33,169 nucleotides of DNA from a virus: positions 1-33,169 of the IMG/VR virus record IMGVR_UViG_3300036670_000159. One strand, written 5' to 3'. The position numbers and the translations under genes were made by a program. A model generated the notes under the pieces. It searched no databases. It was not told where the DNA came from and worked only from the letters and a program-made list of their open reading frames with translations. The stretch's first letter is position 1. Every line of letters starts with the position of its first letter. Shown in pieces: positions 6,999 through 15,204 of the stretch.

Positions 6999-9041
6999 AT
7001 GACTGAGATATTTATAAATAGTCAGTTAGTTGACACACAGGATGCGGACATAGTTATCACAGCTCAGGCGCTTACCTTTGATCAGTTAGGCAGCCGACGC
7101 GGTAGTTATTCCAATGTTTTTCACTTAGCGCGGACAAACGAGAATAAAGCGCTGTTTGATAATTGCGATATAGTTACAAGTTTGACCTCCATTCCTTACC
7201 AAAAAAATTCATGCCAGATTTTTATAGATGGTCAATTAATTGTAGATGGCAGCGCAATAATCCTAGCAAGCGGTACTATGTACAGGCTATACATAACAGC
7301 AGGGAATACTGACTTTTTTAAATCAGTCGGGTCTTTAAAGCTAATTGATGTAGATTTATCTGAGTACAATCACCTATACAATGGGCCTAACGTTACAGCA
7401 CGCCGTGAAACGGTAGAAGGATTTGTATATCCCAATATTGATTATGGGTTTTTTGAGTTTGCACCGCCCGATCAGACTAATTATAGTTTCCGTTTTTTTC
7501 AGCCTAGTTTTTGGGCCAAGACTATTCTAGAGAAAGCGATATTTGATTTGGGTTACACGTTGCAAGGTGCTATACTGGATAGTTTGAGCTTTAGAAGTTT
7601 AGTCGTTCTTTGCCGTGGTGCTGTTTCTGACTTGCTAGATAGTTTAGCTCAGTACACGTTTACGATTGATTTCAATCAACTGACAGGAGCAACAACTGAA
7701 AAGATAAGTTTTCCTAACAAAGTAAGTGATACAACTGGAAGATACGGACCCAATTTAGATGCAGGTCATTTTACATATACTCCTAATATTGCAACTGCTG
7801 AAGATGTACGTTTTGAAATAAACTTCACGGGCAAAGTAATAACCAACTTACCAAGGGATTACACAAATGCAAAGGTGTTTGTTGACCTTTTAGTTTACAA
7901 TGCATCGGGTGCTTTGTTATTAACCCTGACAAATTCAGTAACCTTTGAAGATCGGTTCTTTGGACCTTTTAATATTTATCGCGCTCCAAGTTCAGGAACC
8001 TTAGAAAGGGATTTAAACTTTACTTTTCCTTCAAGCCGTGACGATATAAATAGTTTTATCAACCTAGAAAACGCTACATCTGATTTAACTACTTTGCGAT
8101 TTGGTTGGCAGGTAAGAAGCAATAGAGCTGCAGCAGGACTGAAAAGGCTACGTTTTGAAAATTTGGAATTCACTATTAATCAGCTTCCAAGATCAGGAAA
8201 TCAGTTCGGGCCACAATCCTTTCCGATAAATGTTAGAGCGGCAAACGTTCTTCCATCTTTGCCAACGGTAGGGGACTTGTTACTAACTATAGCTAATTTA
8301 GAAGGTATTATAATACAGGTTGACGAGACGAGTAAAAAGATTCGCACCGCTAAAATTGACAATCTAAGAACCAATAAAGCAAAGGCTTTAGATTGGTCTG
8401 ATAAATTAGACTTGACAGAAGATCCGGAAATAGGGTATCAACTTGAAGGTTTTGCGCAGCGTAATTTCTATGAGTTTGCAGGAGATGAAAAAGATATTCT
8501 ATTGCAGCCAAACGCGGGCCGAGGTTCTTTCTTGGTTGACAATGTAAATCTTGAACCTGAAAAATCAGTTTTCAAAAGCAAGTTTAGCCCGGTTCCTTCG
8601 CTTCCAACCTTTCAGGGTTCGCGCGTTATGGGTAGAGTGTTCACAGGTGACAAATACACCTTTGACGGGTTTAATTATAATCTTAATGCAGAGATAAAAC
8701 TAGAAGACTTTGCGCCGCGGTTGGCAATCCTAGCACCGGCTGAAGCTTCGCTAGATATTATCATAGGTCAAAACTCAATAAACTATGAAGTCAATGCAGG
8801 GGCTTTGAGCTTTGAGCGCGCTTTGCGAGATAATTATCAGCTACTTGATACGGTATTTGTAAATACAAAAGTAGTAGAGGCCTTGTTTCTTTTGAACTTG
8901 TCAGACGTTCGGAACTTGGATTTTACCGTTCCTGTTTATGTCGATTATTTCGGAGACTTTTTCTACATTGAGCAAATCAAACAATTCAAGGTGAATAGAC
9001 GTGAGAGCTGTTTTGTAAGACTAATTAAACTAGGGATATAA
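6999..9041 (+). CDS. Tail hub or baseplate-like protein
   Basis: The 680-residue product is mostly beta. The N-terminal 50 residues contain FDQLGSRRGSYSNVFHLART, a signature of a large tail protein common in Bacteroidota siphophages (short strand, then a Gly-Ser-Arg turn and FxLxxT). The rest has many beta strands and no enzyme motif that I can see. With the preceding protein it probably forms the tail tip. The pair lies upstream of the tape measure, whereas in most siphophages tail-tip genes follow it. It overlaps the next small gene by one base (TAATG). Confidence 0.8.
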   Translation: MTEIFINSQLVDTQDADIVITAQALTFDQLGSRRGSYSNVFHLARTNENKALFDNCDIVTSLTSIPYQKNSCQIFIDGQLIVDGSAIILASGTMYRLYITAGNTDFFKSVGSLKLIDVDLSEYNHLYNGPNVTARRETVEGFVYPNIDYGFFEFAPPDQTNYSFRFFQPSFWAKTILEKAIFDLGYTLQGAILDSLSFRSLVVLCRGAVSDLLDSLAQYTFTIDFNQLTGATTEKISFPNKVSDTTGRYGPNLDAGHFTYTPNIATAEDVRFEINFTGKVITNLPRDYTNAKVFVDLLVYNASGALLLTLTNSVTFEDRFFGPFNIYRAPSSGTLERDLNFTFPSSRDDINSFINLENATSDLTTLRFGWQVRSNRAAAGLKRLRFENLEFTINQLPRSGNQFGPQSFPINVRAANVLPSLPTVGDLLLTIANLEGIIIQVDETSKKIRTAKIDNLRTNKAKALDWSDKLDLTEDPEIGYQLEGFAQRNFYEFAGDEKDILLQPNAGRGSFLVDNVNLEPEKSVFKSKFSPVPSLPTFQGSRVMGRVFTGDKYTFDGFNYNLNAEIKLEDFAPRLAILAPAEASLDIIIGQNSINYEVNAGALSFERALRDNYQLLDTVFVNTKVVEALFLLNLSDVRNLDFTVPVYVDYFGDFFYIEQIKQFKVNRRESCFVRLIKLGI

Positions 9042-9181
9042 TGGGAACCATGCTCAGTAATTTGCGAGAAAAATTAATGATCGCAAACCAGAAATATAAG
9101 AATTGCGGCTGCAAAATATACAGAGAGGAAGCGGAAGGGCTGAAAAAATTAATCTTGGAACTAGAAGCTAAATCCAAATAA
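9041..9181 (+). CDS. Small helical protein between tail hub and tape measure
   Basis: This 46-residue gene starts with a one-base overlap (TAATG) with the preceding gene and stops 3 bases before the tape measure, so it fills the only gap between them. The product is helical and charged, with a CGC motif at residues 22-24 (KNCGCKIYREEAEGLKKL). The length, position and tight coupling support a real gene. It may be a small tail-assembly factor; I recognise no family. Confidence 0.65.
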   Translation: MGTMLSNLREKLMIANQKYKNCGCKIYREEAEGLKKLILELEAKSK

Positions 9182-9184
9182 CAA

Positions 9185-11602
9185 ATGGCTGAAGAAAGCA
9201 TATTATTACGTGTCGGTATTGACGAGAACCAGATCAAGAAAAGTCAGGATGCAATCATAGCGGCCAGAACTGAGCTTCAACGGTTAAAGGAAGAACAGAA
9301 ATTAGTCGAAACGCAAACAGGCAGGAACTCACGGGTATTTATTGCAAACGAAACCGCGATTGCTGGACTGAATACAACAGTTCGGGAAAATCAGCGCGTT
9401 CTAACGGCTAACAATCGAATCAATGAAGTCAGCACCGGATCTATTATAGAGCTACGGGCTAACATATCAAGACTAAAAAGTGAGTATCAAAACCTAAGCG
9501 CAGCCGAAAGAGAGAACTCGCAAGTTGGCGGGGTATTGCAGGCGGAACTACTAGCACAAACCGAAGCGGCACGAGCTTTGGATCTGGGCATCGGAGTGAC
9601 TAGCTCAAGCGTCGGTAATTATACGCAGTCTATCATTTCAGCGGTTGACAGTTCAGGGCTGTTTGCTAAAGCTCAGGCAGCACTCGCAACCATTCAGACC
9701 GTAGCAACAGCAGCAACCGGAGCCGGAACAATAGCTACTAAGTCTTTTGGAAATGCTTTGATCGCTACGGGAATAGGTGCAATAATTATCTTATTCGGTT
9801 CGCTTATTTCATTCCTTACGAGGACACAGCAGGGTATGGATCTAGTCGCAAAAGCAACTGCTGGACTCAGTACATTTGTAGCAGTCATATTTGACGCGTT
9901 CAGTGATTTAGGTAAGCAGCTAGTTGGAACGATTGTACCCACTTTTGAAGGCTTAGGCGAAATAATAGGTGGTATCATAGACTTGGACTTTGATAGGGTT
10001 AGAAAGGGAGTTGATGGCATAGCGGAGGCAGTTGGCAAGGTTGAGCCTATTAATATATTAGCCGTTGCAGGAGCGGCGGGCAACGCGTCAGCCGAAGCAT
10101 TCAAACTAACTGGACAGCTTCAAAATGTAGTACGAGCTGAAAAGGCCTTGTCGCTTGAGACAGCAAACAGCAGAGCCGAGATTGAAACGCTCAAGAAGGC
10201 AGGTGACGACATAACTAAAAGCACTGAGGAAAGACTGGCGTCTACTCAGAAAGCGAATAGCATCGAACTAGCTCAAGAAGCTAAAAGAACAGCGCTACAA
10301 GAAGACAGGGTTAGGATATTGAAGGAGCAAAACGAACTGAGCAGCTCAACCGACGAAGATATTAACAAAGTAATAGAGGCAGAAATTGAGCTTGCAAATA
10401 TCAGACAGGGAAGCGCAACTATACAAACCGAACTGCAAAACAAACTAAATTCACTAAATAAAGAGGCTGAGGACAAGAAAACAGCAGCAAACGCAACGGC
10501 ACTTGCAGAAATAACTAAGGCAAACGAAGCGGCCACAGCAGCACAAACAAAGGCAGACGCAGAATCATTAAAAGCATCTATTGAGCTACAAAAACAAGTC
10601 AATGAAAGCTATCAGCAGGCACTTGAGCAAAGACAAATTGAAACGGATCTAGCGGTTAGGGATTCGATTAACCAGGTAAGACAGCAGTTTGCGGATGGCT
10701 TGATAGATTTGGACGCGTACCAAACAGCACTAGACCAAGTTGAAGCACTAGCTATTGAGACAAGGCAGGCAGCGTTAACAGGTCAATTAGAAGCCAACAG
10801 AACAAATGCGGTAATTGACGCGGAAACCAGACTAGCAATCGAAACGGAATTGCAAGCTGAATTGAGATCCTTGCAGGATGATAGTATCAGCGCGGGAGTT
10901 GAGAGTCAAAAGGCCGCATTGATTGCAGAAACTAAACTAGCAAAGGATAAAACAGACTTAGCAAAACTAACATCAGATTCACAGATTGCAGCAACCGACG
11001 CGGTACTAAATGCAGCACTCAGCGTATTTGGAGCGCAAAGCGTAGCGGGAAAAATAGCGGCTACATTTCAAGCCGGCATTGATACTTATAGGGCGGCAAA
11101 CTTGGCACTTGCAACTATACCACCTCCGTTTGGTCAAATTGTGGCAGCCGCTACAGTAGTACAAGGGCTTGCAAATGTTAAGAAAATAAACAGCACAGCA
11201 CCTCCAAAATTTGCAGAAGGTGGAGCAATGGAAGTATCGGGGCCATCTCATGCAGGCGGTGGCGTGGATGTTGCTTTGGGAGGTCAAACAGTGGCAAACG
11301 TAGAGGGTGGAGAAGGTTTATTCGTAATGAAGCGATCAGCCTTCGGAGCATTGAAAGCACTGTCTAGTTTCAATCAAAGACACGGAGGCAGATCTTGGAT
11401 GACGGGGAGTCAACGACACTTGGCAGATGGTGGAGCAATCGCACGCTCTGGGGTTCCTATGTTAGACCGTACGGCCTTAACTGATACAAGACAAAGTTTT
11501 GAAAACGCAATTAGCAGCCTGACAATCGTGACAAAGGTAAGTGACCTGAATCGGGTACAAGGGGAAATTAAGCTAGTTGAATTGCAGGGGGATTTGAGGT
11601 AA
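9185..11602 (+). CDS. Tape measure protein
   Basis: The 805-residue product has the classic layout. Residues 10-150 are coiled coil rich in Ala, Glu, Gln and Arg. About 185-280 is hydrophobic (ALIATGIGAIIILFGSLISF, then IFDAF, GTIVPTFEGLGEIIGGIIDL). About 310-620 is a second long coiled coil. Next come a hydrophobic Ala-rich stretch and a glycine-rich end with FAEGGAMEVSGPSHAGGG and VEGGEGLFVM, which is typical of tape measures in Bacteroidota phages. It sets tail length; at roughly 0.15 nm per residue the tail would be near 120 nm. The ATG at 9185 follows the small gene by 3 bases. Confidence 0.93.
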   Translation: MAEESILLRVGIDENQIKKSQDAIIAARTELQRLKEEQKLVETQTGRNSRVFIANETAIAGLNTTVRENQRVLTANNRINEVSTGSIIELRANISRLKSEYQNLSAAERENSQVGGVLQAELLAQTEAARALDLGIGVTSSSVGNYTQSIISAVDSSGLFAKAQAALATIQTVATAATGAGTIATKSFGNALIATGIGAIIILFGSLISFLTRTQQGMDLVAKATAGLSTFVAVIFDAFSDLGKQLVGTIVPTFEGLGEIIGGIIDLDFDRVRKGVDGIAEAVGKVEPINILAVAGAAGNASAEAFKLTGQLQNVVRAEKALSLETANSRAEIETLKKAGDDITKSTEERLASTQKANSIELAQEAKRTALQEDRVRILKEQNELSSSTDEDINKVIEAEIELANIRQGSATIQTELQNKLNSLNKEAEDKKTAANATALAEITKANEAATAAQTKADAESLKASIELQKQVNESYQQALEQRQIETDLAVRDSINQVRQQFADGLIDLDAYQTALDQVEALAIETRQAALTGQLEANRTNAVIDAETRLAIETELQAELRSLQDDSISAGVESQKAALIAETKLAKDKTDLAKLTSDSQIAATDAVLNAALSVFGAQSVAGKIAATFQAGIDTYRAANLALATIPPPFGQIVAAATVVQGLANVKKINSTAPPKFAEGGAMEVSGPSHAGGGVDVALGGQTVANVEGGEGLFVMKRSAFGALKALSSFNQRHGGRSWMTGSQRHLADGGAIARSGVPMLDRTALTDTRQSFENAISSLTIVTKVSDLNRVQGEIKLVELQGDLR

Positions 11603-11701
11603 AAAAATAGGGGGCGGAGGAGTCGAATCTATGTTTCATTTCTAAATTACCGCAGGCGAAACGTCTATTACGTACCTTTTTTAGCCCCTAAATTATATTA
11701 T
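11603..11701. terminator. Convergent intergenic region with pairing arms and T tracts
   Basis: This 99-base stretch separates the tape measure from a gene coming from the other strand. TAGGGGGC at 11608-11615 can pair with GCCCCTA at 11684-11690 over a long loop; read on the minus strand the stem ends in TATTTTTTT, and on the plus strand a run of T precedes GCCCC. ACGT is repeated inside (11661-11664 and 11670-11673). It probably ends transcription from both sides. The 18 bases at 11610-11627, read on the minus strand, also resemble the 3' half of a tRNA. Confidence 0.45.
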
Positions 11702-11914
11702 TTACTTCCTATTTTTTATTATTTCCTCTAAGTCTTCAATACTCAATGATTCATAATCAAGGTATTTTTCTATTGTATTTGCATCCATTTTTAGCGTAAC
11801 TGTAATTGAAACTTTAAAATCAACATTAGGAAGGTGTGATGTTCCGCTAAAACCTTCTAATCCGGTAATTTGTATTTTATATGATTCCGTATTATTTAAT
11901 TGTATGCATTTCAT
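11702..11914 (-). CDS. Hypothetical protein, last gene of the minus-strand cassette
   Basis: The 70-residue product has a beta-rich first half (SYKIQITGLEGF, then VDFKVSITVTLKMDA) and an acidic helical end (LSIEDLEEIIKNRK). I do not recognise it. Its start is strongly supported: the leader reads TTTCACTTAAACAAGAGCGATT before the ATG when read in two pieces, almost the same as the leader of the gene at 23313, and a perfect TATATTTG promoter box lies 24 bases upstream. It may therefore be transcribed on its own as well as with the two genes before it. Confidence 0.72.
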   Translation of the reverse strand: MKCIQLNNTESYKIQITGLEGFSGTSHLPNVDFKVSITVTLKMDANTIEKYLDYESLSIEDLEEIIKNRK

Positions 11915-11937
11915 AATCGCTCTTGTTTAAGTGAAAT

Positions 11938-11945
11938 CAAATATA
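11938..11945 (-). promoter_or_regulatory. Bacteroidota-type -7 box TATATTTG
   Basis: On the minus strand TATATTTG matches TAnnTTTG exactly, 24 bases upstream of the ATG of the 70-residue gene. No TTG is present at the usual 19-21 bases further upstream (the nearest is 26 away), so the -33 element is weak or absent. Confidence 0.5.
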
Positions 11946-11955
11946 ACCTTTTTAT

Positions 11956-12105
11956 TTATTTCTCTGGCATCCAACTTAAAACCTTATCAGAATAATCTTT
12001 TCCAGTTACTAAAAAAACAGTGATAAAGAACGGCAAACAGATAATGAAAACGACTAAGGAGAAAAGCACCGCGATAACTGCTAAAAGTCTTTGTAGGTAG
12101 ATCAT
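11956..12105 (-). CDS. Small one-pass membrane protein
   Basis: The 49-residue product begins MIYLQRLL and has one long hydrophobic segment (about residues 6-34, with LFSLVVFIICLPFFITVFL), then a short charged tail (GKDYSDKVLSWMPEK). It overlaps the upstream regulator gene by 4 bases (ATGA on the minus strand), so the two are translationally coupled. An inner-membrane location is expected. Small membrane proteins in reverse-oriented cassettes of phages often alter superinfection, but that role is only a guess here. Confidence 0.68.
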   Translation of the reverse strand: MIYLQRLLAVIAVLFSLVVFIICLPFFITVFLVTGKDYSDKVLSWMPEK

Positions 12106-12242
12106 GAGTTTAGGTATTTATGTATCAATGTTTTTAAAATATTAGTTTGAGTTTTGTTCTCTTGCTTGACCTTAGCCAAAAAGTTAGCCTTGAGTTCTTT
12201 TGAGATATGTACTTTGATTTGATCGAGATCACCTTTTGGCAT
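12102..12242 (-). CDS. Ribbon-helix-helix (Arc/CopG-like) regulator
   Basis: The 46-residue product has the ribbon-helix-helix pattern: a short basic strand (QIKVHISKEL, residues 8-17), a first helix (KANFLAKVKQENK), a turn, and a second helix (TQTNILKTLIHKYL). It is first in a minus-strand operon and is coupled by ATGA to the membrane protein gene. The 68 bases between its start and the head-protease start (12243-12310) are a divergent control region, where it could repress itself and affect the capsid genes. Confidence 0.7.
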   Translation of the reverse strand: MPKGDLDQIKVHISKELKANFLAKVKQENKTQTNILKTLIHKYLNS

Positions 12243-12310
12243 ATCACTATAATTATTTTGGGGAATTTACAAAAATTTATTTGGATAGTGTAATTAAATT
12301 AGTAGCGAAA

Positions 12311-13891
12311 ATGAAGATACTTAACATTGAGGGCATAATTAGCAGCAAAGCCGACGCGGAATATTTTGCGGAAGGTGAAAAATACTTTAGTTACGACGAT
12401 TTAGAGGACTTCATTTCCAATAATTACGGTGAGCCTTTTGAGGCAGTAATCAAAAGTCCCGGAGGTTCGGTTGAGGAAGGATTCAGGATCTACGACAAGC
12501 TCAAATCCTTGCAGGTTACAACCGTTGCAATCGTAGCAAATAGCATAGCTTCAGTGATTTTCTTAGCCGGTAAGGTGCGAAAAGTTACGGAAAACACAGA
12601 AATGATTATCCATAACGCGTGGGTTGCCGCTGAATCACTTTCGGGCGAAAAGCTAAATGTTCACAGCTTAGCCGCCTTGACAGAGCTTTTTGCCGCTACT
12701 GATATGCAAATCTTGAACGTGTATACTCAAATTGCAGGAGATGCAAAGGCTACTAAGCTATTAGCACTAATGGGCAAAGAATCACGGCTAGACTCAAAAA
12801 TGGCTTTGGACTTTGGCTTTGCTACTGAGCTAGTCGATAACACTTATTCTGCTATTAGCTTCAAAAATAAGGTTTTGACTTTTAGCAGGAATCAAATAAG
12901 TATTTTAGCGTTGCAGGATGGCCCCCTTACTACTTATGCCGATGTTGTATATATTAATAAATTAGGTGAAGTACTACTTTTACAAAGATTAGAAACTGAC
13001 GATTTTGAGCCGCTTACTTTTGGTTTTCCCGGTGGTAAGGTTATGCAAGGAGAAACCATCAATGCGGCGGCTATACGTGAATTTAAAGAGGAGACAGGGA
13101 TTGAATTAAAAGAAGTAACTCAACTAGCTGAAATAGTCAACGAAGATGAAAGCCTAAGCGTTTATTTTTACGCGGTAGGAAACGAACCTACACCTACGAA
13201 GCTAACAGAGCATAAGGCAGCATCTTATACAGATTTAAAATCATTTAAAGGTTTAGCTTTTATAAAAGGTCAAGAAAAAAGATTTACAGAATTAGTTAAT
13301 AAAACTTTAGAAAAAACGAATATGAAAACAGAAGAGAAAATCACAGCCTTTGAAAAGGCGATGAACGCTATGAAAAACATCTTCAAGGTCCAGATGAGAA
13401 ACATGGTGATGACAACCGACGCAGGCATTTCCATTTTTATCGAGGGCGAAGGCGATATGTTGGGTAAAACGGTCTACATCGCAGAAGATGGACTTCCAAC
13501 CGAAACATTAGCTCCAGCAGGCCCGCATAGTTTTGCAGATGGATCCAGTGTGGTACTTGACGAGTCAGGCGTTGTAATCGAAGTATTGCCAGCCGCGGCA
13601 CCAGCCGCAAAAATGGAAGAACTAGAGGCTACTATCGCAGCAATGGAAGATGACAAGATGAAAGATCAAGCCGTTATAGTCGCTTTGAATGCAAAAGTTG
13701 CAGCTCAGGCGAAAGTAATCGCAGACGGCAATACAAAGCTTACAAAGTTGGCAGTTGATTTCAAGGATCTAAAAAACATGGTGAACGGTGATCCTGACAC
13801 TAAGAAGAAAAATGCAGTTATTCCAGCAGCGGACTTCGCAAAATTATCGACTTCTGAGCAAATCAGACAGCGAGCAATGAATAAGGTTTAA
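12311..13891 (+). CDS. ClpP-like head protease fused to a Nudix hydrolase and a scaffold-like domain
   Basis: The 526-residue product has three parts. Residues 1-190 are an S14 (ClpP-like) protease of the capsid-maturation kind: SPGGSVEEGFRIYDKL (49-64), catalytic Ser81 in NSIASVIFLAG, His101 in MIIHNAW, Asp161 in RLDSKMALDFGF. Residues 205-330 are a Nudix domain with a complete box: Gly242, Glu248, then REFKEETGI at 256-264, followed by a typical EHKAASYTD segment. Residues 338-526 are an Ala-rich, partly coiled scaffold-like region. I start at ATG 12311, preceded by AGCGAAA; an upstream TTG at 12236 would overlap the minus-strand gene. The Nudix part is AT-rich: GC counted in 60-base blocks is 20-33% there against 43-50% in the flanks. 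Confidence 0.9.
   Translation: MKILNIEGIISSKADAEYFAEGEKYFSYDDLEDFISNNYGEPFEAVIKSPGGSVEEGFRIYDKLKSLQVTTVAIVANSIASVIFLAGKVRKVTENTEMIIHNAWVAAESLSGEKLNVHSLAALTELFAATDMQILNVYTQIAGDAKATKLLALMGKESRLDSKMALDFGFATELVDNTYSAISFKNKVLTFSRNQISILALQDGPLTTYADVVYINKLGEVLLLQRLETDDFEPLTFGFPGGKVMQGETINAAAIREFKEETGIELKEVTQLAEIVNEDESLSVYFYAVGNEPTPTKLTEHKAASYTDLKSFKGLAFIKGQEKRFTELVNKTLEKTNMKTEEKITAFEKAMNAMKNIFKVQMRNMVMTTDAGISIFIEGEGDMLGKTVYIAEDGLPTETLAPAGPHSFADGSSVVLDESGVVIEVLPAAAPAAKMEELEATIAAMEDDKMKDQAVIVALNAKVAAQAKVIADGNTKLTKLAVDFKDLKNMVNGDPDTKKKNAVIPAADFAKLSTSEQIRQRAMNKV
13322..13891 (+). CDS. Possible nested scaffold protein from an internal start
   Basis: Met338 of the protease fusion is the first residue after the Nudix domain and is preceded by AAAACGAAT, similar to the ACGA leader motif. 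Translation from here would give a 189-residue scaffold protein made of the Ala-rich coiled part only. Lambda makes its scaffold Nu3 in the same way from inside its protease gene C. No independent evidence for the start is available. Confidence 0.35.
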   Translation: MKTEEKITAFEKAMNAMKNIFKVQMRNMVMTTDAGISIFIEGEGDMLGKTVYIAEDGLPTETLAPAGPHSFADGSSVVLDESGVVIEVLPAAAPAAKMEELEATIAAMEDDKMKDQAVIVALNAKVAAQAKVIADGNTKLTKLAVDFKDLKNMVNGDPDTKKKNAVIPAADFAKLSTSEQIRQRAMNKV

Positions 13892-13912
13892 TCCATAAAA
13901 CTAAAAAATACA

Positions 13913-15148
13913 ATGGCAGACATTAATTTTCCAAACGGTAATACTTACGCGGGTAAGCTCTATGCCGAATTTCTTACACCCGCAATTCTAGCTCCAACAG
14001 GGATCGTAAATCGCGGGCTTGTTACACCTGTTGAATCAGTTAAAAATGTGGAGACGCTACGAGGCGTTAACCGTGTGATTGAATTGCAAACTCCTAGTGC
14101 AAAGTTTGTCCCTCAAGGCGGTGACATTGAACTAAGCGAAAAGCAGTTGACCATGAAGGCTTATGAAGTCATGGATGAGATCGACGCGATTCAGTTGAGC
14201 AAAACTTGGGAATCCGAGCAGCAATCACCTGGTTCTTTCGAGGATTACAAATTGACTCCACAGCTTTACAACTTCTTGTTAGATAGAATTTACGTTCCGC
14301 GTATGGCTATTGCTAACGAAGCTCTGTATATTCTAGGTAAGGCAGGCGTAAACAATACCCAAGTAGCTACAGCTACTTTCTCAGGCGATTACGTTGGTCT
14401 TTTGGGAGAAGCAAAAGCAGACGCAGGCGTCGCTAAAAAGTCTTTGCCAGCTAATTCAAAGTCCGCAATTTCAGCTATTGCATCAGGTACAGCAGGTAAT
14501 GCAACGGTAACGGTGGCAAGTGCTGCAAATATCATTGTTGGAGACCGTGTAACCTTGATTGGAACCAATGGAAACCAGACAATCGGTGGCGCCACAATTT
14601 CAGGTCAAGTCGTTACTGTAATTGAGATTACAGGGAATGTATTGACTATTGACGAGGTAGTATCAGGATCAACCGCGGCTAGTGCTGGTAATGCTTTTTT
14701 CATTAATCAGAACAACGTGCTAAGCGTTTTGACTTCTGTATATATGAGCATTCCGCAAAAGGTCAAGAAGCAGATTTCAAACACGGGTAACGGAAGAACA
14801 AAGATTCACGTTTCCGATAGAATCGCAGACGCTTACAGAGTTGCGAACGGTTTAATTGCAGGCGGAGCAGGATTATTTACGCGTGAGGGTTACTTTGATC
14901 AAGACGCTTTGATTCCTTACTTGGATATTGATTTGGTAGCTATGCCATACTGGGAAGATAACCTTTTAGCGGTGTTCAATCCGGGTAACGTGTTCTTAGG
15001 TTTTGACTTGCTTTCTGATGAGGTTTTTGCCCAAGTATTGTACTTGGGAGATGTGACAGGGGATCAGGTTTACCGGATTAAAAACCGAATGAAATCTGAC
15101 ATCACTTACAAGTACGCAGCGGAGTTATCCTTGTACTTACCAAAATAA
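13913..15148 (+). CDS. Major capsid protein (HK97 fold)
   Basis: The 411-residue product follows the protease-scaffold gene by 21 bases, the standard position. The N-terminus (YAGKLYAEFLTPAILAP) and the central part (VESVKNVETLRGVNRVIELQ, then PQGGDIELSEKQLTMKAYEV) fit the N-arm, E-loop and P-domain of HK97-type coat proteins. The C-terminal half (IHVSDRIADAYR, VAMPYWEDNLLAVF, then VYRIKNRMKSDITYKYA) fits the A-domain. About residues 183-268 form a Gly/Ala/Thr/Val-rich beta insert (GNATVTVASAANIIVGDRVT) that looks like an extra Ig-like surface domain. A hairpin follows the gene. Confidence 0.9.
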   Translation: MADINFPNGNTYAGKLYAEFLTPAILAPTGIVNRGLVTPVESVKNVETLRGVNRVIELQTPSAKFVPQGGDIELSEKQLTMKAYEVMDEIDAIQLSKTWESEQQSPGSFEDYKLTPQLYNFLLDRIYVPRMAIANEALYILGKAGVNNTQVATATFSGDYVGLLGEAKADAGVAKKSLPANSKSAISAIASGTAGNATVTVASAANIIVGDRVTLIGTNGNQTIGGATISGQVVTVIEITGNVLTIDEVVSGSTAASAGNAFFINQNNVLSVLTSVYMSIPQKVKKQISNTGNGRTKIHVSDRIADAYRVANGLIAGGAGLFTREGYFDQDALIPYLDIDLVAMPYWEDNLLAVFNPGNVFLGFDLLSDEVFAQVLYLGDVTGDQVYRIKNRMKSDITYKYAAELSLYLPK

Positions 15149-15151
15149 TTT

Positions 15152-15181
15152 AATTGGGTGGCCGTGAAAAGTCACCCAATT
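15152..15181 (+). promoter_or_regulatory. Hairpin after the capsid gene
   Basis: AATTGGGTG and CACCCAATT form a perfect 9-bp stem with a 12-base loop. No run of T follows, so it is more likely an mRNA-stabilising or partial-termination hairpin behind a highly expressed gene than a full terminator. Confidence 0.6.
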
Positions 15182-15204
15182 TCACAATTTAAAAAAATAC
15201 AAAT

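Noticed and set aside
9694-10602. Long minus-strand open frames inside the tape measure
   Set aside because: Mirror frames of Ala-rich coiled-coil coding; no leader or family signal.
12236-12310. Upstream TTG start for the head protease, adding 25 residues
   Set aside because: It overlaps the start of the minus-strand ribbon-helix-helix gene, the extra residues do not belong to the protease fold, and ATG 12311 has the AGCGA leader.
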